Shown: positions 35,836-46,245, counted from the stretch's first letter. The stretch is DNA of 64,000 nucleotides from Prosapia bicincta (GCA_036971475.1 JBAIZL010000002.1:169481024-169545023); one strand, 5' to 3'. A program made the numbers and translations. The notes: generated by a model from the sequence alone, not told the origin.

Positions 35836-36290
35836 CAGGATTTCTCAGTCTGTTTCAAAGACAGTGTCTTTTAATGACAAATTAAAATTTTGCTACCCCT
35901 TTGTTGTTGGGGAGGGCGGTTAAATTAATACTTTTTACATTAAAAGCATGAATATTTGGAAATATATTTGAAACATATTACAAACAGTTAATGAGAAGGA
36001 TGAGCTTGCCTCTTTTTACATAGTTCCTCAATGTTCGGCTCAAGTTTTGTTAAGTACAACCTTAAATCGTCCTCAACATTAAGCTTGTTACTGTACTTGC
36101 TTTTTAGATTTGTTAAGCTCGAAAGCCCTCTTTCACATTTGTATCTAGTTGAAAAACCTACAAGAATCTGTACAGCAGTATTTGAAAGTTCTTGGTACAC
36201 CCTTCTAACACCGATCCAATAATCTAACAACGTAGCAGGGACATCTTTTTTTTAACGTCGGATCACGTGATAGTTCAATCAGTTGTTCCT
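35836..36290 (-). pseudogene. hAT transposase C-terminal relic
   Basis: Minus strand. EQLIELSRDPTLKKR (36290-36245), a frameshift, then LLDYWIGVRRVYQELSN, VGFSTRYKCERGLSSLTNL, KSKYSNKLNVEDDLRLYL and ending KRQAHPSH at 35988. This is the hAT dimerisation region (the FST..CE.GFS.LT and KYRN.L..EDDLR blocks), as in ZBED5/FAM200-like proteins. The typical Phe of GFS is Leu here. Past the stop, the sequence reaches 35836, where caggatttctcagtctg (plus strand) resembles a hAT terminal repeat (CAGNNNTTCTCA), so this is the 3' end of an old element. The upstream transposase is missing because a PLE fragment abuts it. Confidence 0.83.
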
Positions 36291-36317
36291 TCACACAAGT
36301 ATTCAATTAAGTTCTAT

Positions 36318-36600
36318 TATTATTATGAAATTTACAGACATACAAAAACACAAAGTACAAACATATTAAACGAACAAACCCAATACAGATCACACATACT
36401 CTTTGATACTATTGAAAACCTGCCTTTAAAACCGTCATGGCTTAACCTAACAACTCCAAACAGAAGACACTGATAAAGATCACCACGGAGCGATCGAAAA
36501 TGTTTCATAAAGTTCGGATAGTTCGGATAAACTAATGTAAAAGTCATTAATTAAGTGTTACCGAACGTAATGGACTTCAAAATTCAAAAGCATAAATTGT
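36318..36600 (+). mobile_element. PLE family C 3' fragment
   Basis: YEIYRHTKTQSTNILNEQT then RSHILFDTIENLPL matches the end of the GIY-YIG domain of the family at 33.95-34.45 kb. The tail includes agtcattaattaagtg and gaacgtaatggactt, a phrase that also follows the foldbacks at 11.4 and 46.2 kb. Only the last ~40 codons are kept. Confidence 0.75.
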
Positions 36601-36744
36601 TCTGTCAATTTTGCGTTTCTTATAAAAACTGTTATGGAGTTAATAAGAAACAAAATTTGTCTTAGGAGGAATATAATGGTACTAGTTTTGCTTATAGTGT
36701 AGTCAGACATGTTAATCTAGTGAAAAAAAAAATAAAGCAAGTTG

Positions 36745-37112
36745 TATAAAAAAATTAATCAAATCCTACTAAAATTTTTTTAAAAAATTATTTTAGTTAC
36801 TTACAATTAAATAATTACAGTTAATATAAATATGTATATACATATGACAGAATCACAATATTAAGTTGCAAAATAAAAAGAGAAATTGATTATTATAATT
36901 AAATAATTAAATTTAATTATTGAATTTATATTTGTAAAAAACTTTATTAACATCAAGTGACATGCACTACAAGTTTTAAACAAATGTGTTTGAACTTGAG
37001 TGGATGAATAAAACGTATTTTATTAAAGATTGAAAATTTTTACAACATATAAATATTTATAGGAAGAGTGTGACATATATAAATATTTATAGGAAGAGTG
37101 TGAACTAATTGT
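36745..37112 (-). mobile_element. MITE-430 copy
   Basis: Reverse copy with a deleted middle. It retains ttttagttacttacaatta, cattaacatcaagtgac-like text, gaacttgagtggatgaata and ggaagagtgtgaac. A local duplication (acatataaatatttatagga twice) occurs at 37047-37100. Confidence 0.72.
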
Positions 37113-37125
37113 AGGAATCAAAAAA

Positions 37126-37323
37126 CATCATATATATATATATTTGTAGATTATGCAACACTGTTTTCTTGTATACACTTATCACTTTCACTTATGTACT
37201 TAAACAAGAAGCTTACTTGGTATTTATGCGAGCTAGCATGAGGACGACGGCACAGCCAGCCGTTGAAGGTTAGTTCGCATAAATACCAAGTAAGATTATT
37301 CTTGTTTAAGTACATAAGTGAAA

Positions 37324-37375
<52 letters not shown>
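37126..37375. mobile_element. (TA)n with embedded foldback
   Basis: Palindrome arms 37181-37231 and 37273-37329 share atcactttcacttatgtac, ttaaacaag and cttacttggtatttatgcga. The centre is GC-rich (catgaggacgacggc and gccgttgaagg). (TA)n lies at both sides (37130-37143, 37328-37373). The central loop resembles a hammerhead box and stem II but lacks a stem III. Confidence 0.8.
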
Positions 37376-37378
<3 letters not shown>

Positions 37379-38850
37379 TATAATTATTTTTTATAAAGGA
37401 GAATTATTGATTGAATGAATAATTTAATATCTATTAAATTTAAAAACAAAAACTCAAGAATAATTTAAATTCTTTTAATTTTAACATTTTTTTAATTTAC
37501 ACAATAAACAGAAAAAAAAATAAAACTTAACAAGTTTTAACACAATAGACTAAACTTAATCCTTAATATTTTAGTTTCAAGATTTTATAACCTAGGCTAT
37601 TTTCTAAGATCTCTTAATATCTCGGGGTTTTATGCATGGGCTATATCTTCTAACTCTTTGGTTAATTAAATAAATTTTAATAAACAAGATTAATATTAGA
37701 AAATAGTTTTAATAATTAGCTTCCTGATGTAAAATCTTAAATTTGGAATAAGAAAAAGGTCCCTAACCTGTTTGAACTGGATTAGCTTTCTTACTACTAA
37801 ACTATTATATTATTTCAAGATATTCTAATAATTTACAATTTTAGATTTTCTTATAATTTTAAAAGTTCACTAAAGGTTAGTTTTATATGTACTTATATGT
37901 ACTTTTATGTACTTATCAATTTTCGGAGTTTTGCTGGTTGTTCATATAGGATTCAGTTCTCTTTAAATTTTATGTTTCACACACAATTAAAGTCTTTTTG
38001 GTTACTTTAATTATAATAATACTGTATTATAGATTTTAAATTCACTTATTCTCGTTTTAATTTGACCAAGTTTCTTCACAAATTCGTATAATTTTGATGA
38101 GATGCTTCAAACGGGATATTGACTTCTAAGAATGGCTTCGCTTCGTTCGGCTGCCCACGCTAGACTAACGCGTCCTTTTTATTTTTAAAACATGGCGCAT
38201 TCCTTCTCCAAACTTCATATTAATTATCCATAAACGTTTCTTTCATGTAATGAGGTTCCATTTTTTCCCACTAGAGTCGACTGTAACACTGACCTACTTT
38301 CTTGGCTTTAAATTTGATGAACTAACGAAATTGTTTTCAATCGTTTTAATTTGGTTAACATACTGCTTCACCTATCCTATCCTCAACAAACCTTCCAGTG
38401 TTTATTTAATTACTATTATTTGTATGTGCAGTGTCTTTGCTTTTTACTTTTGTAATAATTCCGAAATGTGTGTGTTAGGCATGGATTAATGCAACCTAAC
38501 CCCTCACTTCATTGTTTACAATCGTGTTTCACCTTCTCTTTCAAGTAATTACTTATGCCCTATGTTAACAAAGTTTACAATTTTTTTTAAATTTTATTAT
38601 TATTAGATTATCTTGTTCTAATTTTATTTGTTAGGTTATTTGATCCAACAAATTTCCTATTGCATTCTTGCCAATTCAGACTCTTTTTTATATGTTAAAA
38701 CCTTTTCTAGGCTTTCACCTAAAATTAGTTTTAATTTAATCTAACCAATCTCTTAATGAATATCTCCGATTTCACATTTTGTGTAAGTTATTTCTAATCT
38801 ATTCTTCCAATTCTTAAACAACATTATATAGCCCATTCTATAAATGTTAC
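37376..38850. other. Intronic sequence, nothing recognised
   Basis: AT-rich, with a GC-richer patch at 38110-38210 (ttcgttcggctgcccacg). No convincing coding potential. Confidence 0.5.
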
Positions 38851-38930
38851 AATATATATATATATATGAAGTTAATATATTACTATTGTAAGTAATTTTT
38901 CCAACATTAAGTGCAATAATTTTACCTTGA

Positions 38931-38980
38931 GTGATGAGGCACCTTTCGGTCAATTGACCATTGTCGAATCACTGATGTTT
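38931..38980 (-). ncRNA. Hammerhead-like fold with altered box, PLE-A left copy
   Basis: Minus-strand copy of the motif described at 40348-40391: agtgat, TCGACAA, T, ggtcaattgacc, GAAA, GGTGCC, TC, atcact. Stem I here is fully paired. Confidence 0.35.
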
Positions 38981-39576
38981 TTCTCTTGTAGATGTTCGGT
39001 CTGTGAAGTTGGTGTTTGTTGACGTTACACGCACTTTTTCTTGATCTGTGTGATTTGTTATTTCGTGTTTATGGGATATTAGGTGTGCTGCAGCATTTGA
39101 TACTTTAGAATTTTTGTTTTTGAATGCTCTATAATGTTCTTCAAATCTTATTTTAAATGTTCTGGTTGTTTTTCCTATGTAAAAAGCGTTACAGTTGTTG
39201 CATGTGATTTTGTAAATTCCTGATAGGTTATGTTTTTCTGAATTTGTTTTGTGGTTTGTGTTATTAAGATATTTTATTATTTTGTTGTTTGGTTTGTAAG
39301 TTGGAGTGTAGTATTCTTTGTTGTATATATTTGTTATTTTTTCTATTTTGTTATTGGTGTATTTATATTTTAGGTAGATTTTTTTATTTTCATTATTTTC
39401 GTGTTCCGGTTGTAGTGTTGTGTTGAGGTTAGGTTTTTTTGTGAATTTATTGTATATATTTTTTATAATGTGTTTGTTGTATCCGTTTTCTATTGCTATT
39501 TTTGTAATGTTATCTAATTTTTCATTTAATTTTTGTTTGTTATCCTGTGTGTATTTTATTGCTTTATTTATCATGT
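38969..39576 (-). pseudogene. PLE-A linker and GIY-YIG, internally deleted
   Basis: One open frame: MINKAIKYTQDNKQKLNEK, IAIENGYNKHIIKNIYNKF, the Lys/Asn-rich linker, then SGIYKITCNNCNAFYIGKT, TFKIRFEEHYRAFKN and AAAHLISHKHEITN, fused directly to HTDQEKVRVTST and ending TREKHQ. The fusion removes about 50 residues present in the plus copy (ENNLTILEIN.. to ..DILYRNI). GIY, YIG and the downstream Arg/Glu of the nuclease fold are kept. The frame is open, but the reverse transcriptase is absent, so this is an element remnant, not a gene. Confidence 0.88.
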
Positions 39577-39595
39577 TACTGTAAGTGTTAATTTT

Positions 39596-40350
39596 ACATG
39601 ATAAATAAAGCAATAAAATACACACAGGATAACAAACAAAAATTAAATGAAGAATTAGATAACATTACAAAAATAGCAATAGAAAATGGATACAACAAAC
39701 CCATTATAAAAAATATATACAATAAATTCACAAAAAACCTAACCTCAACACAACACTACAACCGGAACACGAAAATAATGAAAATAAAAAAATCTACCTA
39801 AAATATAAATACACCAATAACAAAATAGAAAAAATAACAAATATATACAACAAAGAATACTACACTCCAACTTACAAACCAAACAACAAAATAATAAAAT
39901 ATCTTAATAACACAAACCACAAAACAAATTCAGAAAAACATAACCTATCAGGAATTTACAAAATCACATGCAACAACTGTAACGCTTTTTACATAGGAAA
40001 AACAACCAGAACATTTAAAATAAGATTTGAAGAACATTATAGAGCATTCAAAAACGAAAATTCTAAAGTATCAAATGTTGCAGCACACCTAATATCCCAT
40101 AAACACGAAATAACAAATTACGAAAATAACCTAACCATACTTGAAATAAATAACAACCCAATAGAACTAAACTCACTAAAAAAATACCACATTTATAAAA
40201 ACATACACAACAATTTAATGAATCTACAAACAACATATACAGAAGACATACTATATAGAAACATCATACACACAGATCAAGAAAAAGTGCGCGTAACGTC
40301 AACAAACACCAACTTCACAGACCGAACATCTACAACAGAAAAACATCAGT
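39596..40350 (+). pseudogene. PLE-A linker and GIY-YIG, full C-terminus
   Basis: Starts MINKAIKYTQDNKQKLNEE. A one-base loss near 39750 (KFTKNLTSTQH instead of KFTKKPNLNTT) shifts the frame. Beyond it the original frame continues: TNNKIEKITNIYNKEYY, SGIYKITCNNCNAFYIGKT, RFEEHYRAFKNENSK, EITNYENNLTILEINNN, LKKYHIYKNIHNNLM, TYTEDILYRNIIHTDQEK and TNTNFTDRTSTTEKHQ, stop at about 40350. It supplies the segment deleted in the minus copy and so defines the family's endonuclease C-terminus. The single frameshift suggests moderate age. Confidence 0.88.
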
Positions 40351-40391
40351 GATTCGACAATGGTCAATTGACCGAAAGGTGCCTCTTCACT
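40348..40391 (+). ncRNA. Hammerhead-like fold with altered box, PLE-A tail
   Basis: Stem I agtga (40348-40352) pairs with tcact (40387-40391). The box position reads TCGACAA (40354-40360) instead of CUGANGA. One extra T at 40361, stem II GGTC/GACC (40362-40365, 40370-40373), GAAA 40374-40377, stem III AGG/CCT with a TG loop, C40385 at the cleavage position. Box substitutions would be expected to abolish catalysis, so this is a structural resemblance. Confidence 0.35.
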
Positions 40392-40593
40392 CAAGGTAAA
40401 TTTATTGCACTTAATGGTGGAAAAATTACTTACAATAGTAATATATTAACTTCATAAAGTCAGTGCAACGGAAAAACAATGGATAACGTTAAATATCAAG
40501 AATATACATATATATATATATATATATATATCTTTCTTGTTTAATAATTTCAAACAACAGGTTATTCAAATACAAGAATATTTATTATTTTAT

Positions 40594-40638
40594 ATCCAAA
40601 GCTTTTCGTTGGCAAACAGTACCAACATCATCAGGAAT
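40594..40638 (-). ncRNA. Candidate hammerhead ribozyme, left arm
   Basis: On the minus strand: ATTC, CTGATGA (tcatcag at 40628-40634), T, GTTGG..CCAAC, GAAA, AAGCTT, T, then GGAT. Complete mirror of the motif at 40675-40719. Confidence 0.5.
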
Positions 40639-40674
40639 GAAAATTATAATAATGTTATAATTATTATAATTTTC

Positions 40675-40719
40675 ATTCCTGATGATGTTGGTACTCTTTG
40701 CCAACGAAAAGCTTTGGAT
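40675..40719 (+). ncRNA. Candidate hammerhead ribozyme, right arm
   Basis: ATTC (40675-40678) pairs with GGAT (40716-40719, one G.U). CTGATGA 40679-40685, extra T40686, stem II GTTGG/CCAAC, GAAA 40706-40709, palindrome AAGCTT 40709-40714, T40715 at the cleavage position. Confidence 0.53.
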
Positions 40720-40792
40720 ATAAAATAATAAATATTCTTGTATTTGAATAACCTATGTTGTTTTAAATATATATATATTATATATGATATTA

Positions 40793-40840
<48 letters not shown>

Positions 40841-41179
40841 TTATATTATATAATAATAACATATATATATTATATTATAATAATAATATTATATATATGT
40901 AAGAAATTAATGAACTTATAACCTTACCGGTGATGATAAGAAGAGGTTTCAAAAAATAATTTTCTAATTTAGTGCAACATATTTTATGTTTTCTCAATGC
41001 TGCTGTCTTGCGTATTACTGTAAAAAAACCGTCATACTTGAATGTCACGTAGTCTGCATACAGTTCTAATTGTCTCCTACTTCTTAATGATCCGTTTCTC
41101 CTAATATCAGTCAGCTCCAAATTCGCCATATCTACCATATGCACCAAAATAAGCAGTACTGAAACTGAATCACCTGTAG

Positions 41180-41570
41180 TAAAATGACCGATATAAGGGC
41201 ATTCTTGGTCGTTATATAGCAGAGCTCAGGAGATTTTGTTGTAGCTGAAACCTACCTCTTCGTTCACAATGGTACAGCAAGATGGCCAACCAACCACATT
41301 GCCTTAGACAACATTGCTTTCCTTCAAGAAACTGTTGGCGCCGCTGCATCTCCTTTAGAACAATCTTTCCTTATCCTGCTGACCTTACATCACCTGACAA
41401 CTACGTCTGGGCAATGATGAAGAAGATTTTCCGTGATGATCCATCAACCTTCATTGTTCAACTACAGGGAAAAACCATGGGTATAACGAGCATGAAACAA
41501 CCATTCTTCAGCAAAGTGATGCAAAACCTTCAAGAACAGTGACACAAATTAAACAGACATCATATAGAAC
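41180..41570 (+). pseudogene. Tc1/mariner transposase C-terminal relic
   Basis: Fragment of the DDE domain: a QQDGQP box near 41277-41292, the text LDNIAFLQET in another frame, then FPYPADLTSPDNYVWAMMKK, RDDPSTFIVQLQGK and SKVMQNLQEQ ending at 41542. The PPRS.DLT..D motif holding the last catalytic Asp is partly changed. The N-terminal half is absent. It resembles the family at 93-1169 but is not the same copy, and sits next to unrelated sequence on both sides. A short aataaaatgaaataaaataa stretch follows. Confidence 0.75.
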
Positions 41571-43160
41571 ATGTTTATACCCGGATCTAGTTGATTGAGC
41601 TTCTTTTTACTTGTATCTGTTTGTAAAACTATGTAAATAAAATGAAATAAAATAAAATCTTACAACAGTCTTAATACTGTTTATTGGCCCATATGACACC
41701 TATTTTTCACATATTCTTTCTTATTTTAACACAGTGATGTAGAAGATAAACACTCAATATCAGCCTGGTAGGGAGTAGGTCACTTGTGTATGTAAGGGAA
41801 CCTATACCAGTAAGTAATCATGTACGTCTTTCAGACATAACTACTTTTATTTTTATTCAATAAGTATATCTTTGATTTGTCGTCCTTTTATCGGTGATGG
41901 GAAGTGATTTGCAAACCTGTGATATTTAGTCACTGTTATTTAAAAATCCCAGTTCAACCCTTTAGATGAAGTAACAGGTTCTTTTCTAACTAAACTGTGA
42001 TGGAGTAGCAAATCGCCCCTACCCATAATTCAGGAAGCCAAACAATTCACAACTGTCACACCCAGGTAGGCGAACTAAGGTCATTTGGGGGGGGGGGACA
42101 CGGGGCTCAAGGCAGGATGTCTGTCAATCACTGCTTTGACAAACTGAATGAACAAAATGAGCTGGAAATTAGAACCTGTTTTTAACTGTGATTGTAATTC
42201 TCAGTTTTTCTTTCTCGCTCACTGTAATTGTAATCGCTAAAGAAAGTTCTGAAACAATTTTGTTTGCAGTATTTCGTTATTCATTTATGAATAATTTGTT
42301 TCATTTAAGTTGATTATTTTTAGATGTTTTTAGTATATATTACATAGTATTACTAAATTACAGTTCATGCCTGAAAGTGAAATGTTTAGAGTGATAAAAG
42401 AAACATCAGGAGACAAAATTTGCGTGTAATTTGAACATTTTTTTCGGAGGAAGAGAGTCAAATAGCATTTTGTAATGACATTTGGCATATATAAAACTAT
42501 TAATTATTATAAAACAATCATGGTCAAACATGATCATCTCACATATTATTAGTTAACCTCAATAACTAATAGCATCTAACAATCATGGTTAAAGATCACA
42601 GTTACTTCCTAGTAGCAATCACAGTTTGACCTGTTAGTCTGAAATCACTGTTAGTCACATCACTGTCTTTCATAATGCCTAAAAACAATAATAGTCTATC
42701 CACTTCAATAATGGTTTTATGGCTTCAATAATGAGTTTTTGGAAGTAAACTTTCCATGTATATTAATTAGTCCTTAGCAAAATGAGAAAGAGTAACTAAG
42801 CTTTACACAGATGACCTACGTAAATTGTAATATTTATTATATTCAATTATTTATATATTGTTGTTCACCATCTTCAGCTTGGGGTATACACTTATATAGT
42901 TTATCATATTTTAAGATGTAAATAGATATGTAATAGTACTTACTTTTGTCCAAGTATGGATGGTCATTTTGGAAGATGATCCCCATTGTAAACACAGATC
43001 GCATTAGAGAAGCATGGGGAAAATGTATAAGAGGGATTTTGGAGTAACTGTTGGATACCAAACAGTATATATGAATCGTAATGCAATTGGATGTTGTGCA
43101 TGTGTTGGGTGTATTTTGAAAAAATGCACATTTCAAATAATTTGCTTGTTTGGAGCCTGT
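41571..43160. other. Intronic sequence, nothing recognised
   Basis: Includes a G11 run at about 42088-42098 in a GC-richer patch, and hairpin-like phrases (aatcatggtcaaacatgatcat) near 42520. No coding sequence seen. Confidence 0.5.
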
Positions 43161-43162
43161 TA

Positions 43163-43550
43163 TTCAATTCCTTCTATTAGTTCACACTCTCCCAAAATCA
43201 ACTTGTTTAAATTTTCAATCAATAATAAAATACTTTTTATTCATCCACTCAAGTTTAGACACATTTTTTAAAACTTGTAGATGACACTTGATGTTAGGTT
43301 AATACAGTTTTTTCAAATATTAATTCATTAATTAAATTAAATTAATTAATTTTAGTTTTATCCGGGAGAAAAACTTTTCACAAAAGGGGCAAGGTATGCA
43401 ATAAGTGATAACATATGTTTTCATAAAACAGCTGATTTTATGTCATAGGTTATGAGGCAGATCAGCTGTTTTAATGCATAGGTTATGTACTTTATTTATA
43501 TTAATTGTAATTATTTGATAAAAAGTAACTAAAATACAAGTAGCAAGTAC
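43163..43550 (+). mobile_element. MITE-430, representative copy
   Basis: Order of conserved blocks: ttcaattccttctattagtt, cacactctcc, aaatactttttattcatcc, cttgatgttag, aaacttttcacaaaaggggc, aaggtatgcaat, aagtgataacatatg, aaaacagctgattttatg, cataggttatgagg, cagctgttttaatgcatagg, aaaagtaactaaaat. Full copies elsewhere finish ctaagtaggaattgacttt. The two ends form an imperfect inverted repeat (TCAATTCCTTCTATTAG against TCAATTCCTACTTAG). No open frame is conserved. At least ten copies in both orientations lie in this window. Confidence 0.85.
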
Positions 43551-44315
43551 TACTTGTTTTTTATTCAGTTTGTGCAGAATTTGTAGGTTTGTTGGTGTTT
43601 TGTGTAGCTGTAGTTTGAGGATGTAAGGTTTTCAGCAAAGTTTGATTGAATGTTATCACATGTAAGTGCTGTAATGTGTGTAAAATGGTCAGAGACAAGA
43701 ACTACATTCTGCCACAAGAGCACATAAAAGGCTCAACAAACCTTCTGCTGAACATCTGATATCCACAAACTGCAACAACACAATCATACCATTAGACCAA
43801 CAAATTCTGCACAAACAATAAAAATAAGAGACTACGCATGATGGAAAGATATTTTTGTACTTTCCAATTTCCAATACTCATAAGGCTCCATTTTTACATA
43901 TCCAAATATTTAAACATTACTCAAGTTAGTTTTGTTGCTATTTAAAGATTCAAATAGAATATTTTATATCTTATCCTGGTAAATAAAGTGAGTATATATG
44001 TTTGTATACCTTATCCCGTTGAAAATGTTATTAAAAGAATTGTAAAAACTTTCTGAAGTTGGACAGTTTCCTTCCAAACAAGGTTACAAGGCCACAGAAA
44101 GTTATTAGGTTATTTAGTAGAGTTGGTGGCTTATTGATTGAAGTGGAATTAATCTTACTTCCCCCCTTTTAATGGTAAAGCAGTTAATTGAGAAAAAGGC
44201 TTTTGTTTTGTTAAACACAGATGTTTATGATGTAAGGTTTGAATGTTTTGTATGTTTAAAATCTGTCGTACATGTAAGCTATTAAATAAGGCTATATATA
44301 TGTATCTTTAAAAAA
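43551..44315. other. Intronic sequence with a small inverted repeat
   Basis: tttgtgcagaatttg (43571) and caaattctgcacaaac (43800) are complementary. Nothing else recognised. Confidence 0.5.
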
Positions 44316-44317
44316 AA

Positions 44318-45735
44318 TTGGTAAAGTCAGTTCCTATTTAGGTCATCAAGAAAATGAATTGAGTAATTTTATTATAGTTACTTTTTATTACTATAAAATA
44401 ACTTAACCTATATGTTAAAACAGCTCTTCTATCACATAACCTATATAAAAAAAAATCAGCTGTCTTATGAAATCATGTTATGGCCTTTTTTAACCCTTTT
44501 GATCCTGGGAGTTTTTGCTAGGGTATATGTTCCAATCCCTGACATGATTTATGTAGTGGTTTGATACTAAAAAAATGCCACAAAAAATGTAGTGGTTTGA
44601 CAAAACTTGTACCAATTTTTTTTTTTATCAATGGATTTTCATAATTCTTTTTTTAATTTACTTCTCTAAGACACTACTATAACATACACTTACCTAGAAT
44701 TATAAGAAACGTGCAACAACAAAAATTATGAGAAAAATGTTGCCTACTAAAAAATATTTTTCCAAACTTTCCTGTTTCCATTTTATATTGAGGATATAAA
44801 ATTAAAAATCAGTTCTTAAAAATCAGCATCTTGTCTTTGTACAAATAGAAATGAGTTTTTCCCAAATTTTCACTTAGATATATCCACAAACAATTGAGAT
44901 ATAGGTTTATAGCTAAAAAGTGCATATTTAGTTCCACAGCACAACATTTCCAAAAACATGATAATGTATAAAAATAAGAGTAATTAATTAAGTCACTTTA
45001 AAACTACAAAATAACCACAATTAATTATATTTTAGCTTTATTCAAATATTTTTATGTTTGTGTCAAATGGTTTTTTGTGTAATATACTCTAACATAAACC
45101 ACTACAAACAATAATAAACTTCTAAGCAATGTAAACAATAAAACTCCAAACAAAAAGATCAACTACACAACAAAATTGTAACAAACATAACACTCACTAC
45201 AATGATAGCTGACGGCGCTTGGCGCGGAGCAGCTAGTCATCAAGTTTGAACTTAAACAGAGTTGTTAAATCAAACTAGAAGTGCCTTTAATTACTATAAC
45301 TTTGTAAATGAGTTCATTACAAATGCTTTAATACATAGAAGAATAACTTTAGCAATTATATTATTATTATAAAAAAAATTTTGTGAACAATTTGGACGTT
45401 GGGATTGAACGCGATTTTTCAACAATTCCAAAAATTCGGACATTGGGATCAAAAGGGTTAAGTAAGCCAAATGGGATGAAAGAACTATATTGCATACCTT
45501 GCTCCTTTTGTGAAAAGTTTTTCTCCCATATCAAACTAAAAACTTTTCATTAAATTGAATTAATGAATTAATACTTGAAAAACTGTATTAACATCAAGTG
45601 TCTTCCACTACAAGTTTAAAGAAATGTAGGCTTATTTGAACTTGAGTGGACGAATGAAAAGTATTTTATCAATGACTGACAATTTGAACAACATGTACAT
45701 AGGGTGAATGTGAACTAATAGAAGGAATTGAAAAA
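44318..45735 (-). mobile_element. MITE-430 copy split by a TTAA element
   Basis: The left piece (gtcagttcctatttaggtca to aatcatgttatgg, 44326-44483) and right piece (gtaagccaaatgggat to aatagaaggaattg, 45462-45735) join into one reversed copy once the 44494-45457 insert is removed. Confidence 0.88.
44494..45457. mobile_element. Non-autonomous piggyBac-like element
   Basis: 964 bp bounded by TTAA on both sides (44490-44493, 45458-45461). It begins CCCTTTTGATCCTGGGAG and ends with the complement of CCCTTTTGATCCCAATG, i.e. a 12-13 bp terminal inverted repeat. TTAA duplication with CCC..GGG termini is the hallmark of the piggyBac superfamily. There is no transposase frame. A GC-rich patch at 45205-45235 (gacggcgcttggcgcgg) lies near the right end. 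Confidence 0.85.
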
Positions 45736-45739
45736 GACT

Positions 45740-46240
45740 GTTTTATAAGTTGATGTACTTCCATAGCCTAATTTACTACTGATAATTTCTTTGTAAAGGA
45801 AAGTTGAGATAGGTGAATGTTATAAAGCTTAAGAAAGTTTTTCAGACTAGTTAAATAAAATGTGCGTCACATGTTTACAACATATTTCCTGCGTTCAATC
45901 ATCAAAAAAGTTGTACTATATATCTAAATTCTTGAAAAGTTGTATGAGATTTGTCAATGTATTTTTTAAAAAAATAATAAACCAGATGTTTTACTTGCAA
46001 CACGGGTATAGGGTTTGCACAGATTCAAAGGTAATAAGAGTTCAATTGGTTTTCTTTTAAAACCATTACTAAATAGTTTTTACAATAAATGAAACAGTAC
46101 GTCAGAACAAAAACCCTTAAAAAGTGATTAATAATAATCAAGGTTTACAATAATCCTTCAAGCTTTTTTACAATTTTTAAAAAATTTTTGACATACATCA
46201 GCTTAATTATAATGTTTTAGTTTGATTTTAATAGATACTA
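45740..46240. other. Intronic sequence, nothing recognised
   Basis: AT-rich sequence without recognised content. Confidence 0.5.
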
Positions 46241-46245
46241 TATTA

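Larger units (their letters stand above)
38868..40453. mobile_element. Head-to-head inverted pair of PLE family A copies
   Basis: Arms 38868-39576 (minus copy) and 39596-40453 (plus copy) around a 19-nt spacer. Both are 5'-truncated at the same codon region (MINKAIKYTQ), run through the linker and GIY-YIG, and end in the same 3' tail. The left arm is about 150 bp shorter because of one internal deletion. Sequence identity between arms is very high by eye. (TA)n tracts lie outside both ends (38851-38866, 40505-40531). Confidence 0.93.
40555..40762. mobile_element. Foldback carrying two opposed hammerhead cores
   Basis: Near-perfect palindrome centred at about 40655. The outer phrase ggttattcaaatacaagaat is mirrored at the right. 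Same family as 28756-28932 (acataggttattcaaatac). Confidence 0.92.
40505..40905. repeat. TA microsatellites around a foldback
   Basis: (TA)n at 40505-40531, then irregular TA/TAA tracts at 40767-40905. Confidence 0.85.

Noticed and set aside
43014..43271. 85-codon frame overlapping minus-strand frames
   Set aside because: Overlaps the start of MITE-430 and shows no protein similarity.
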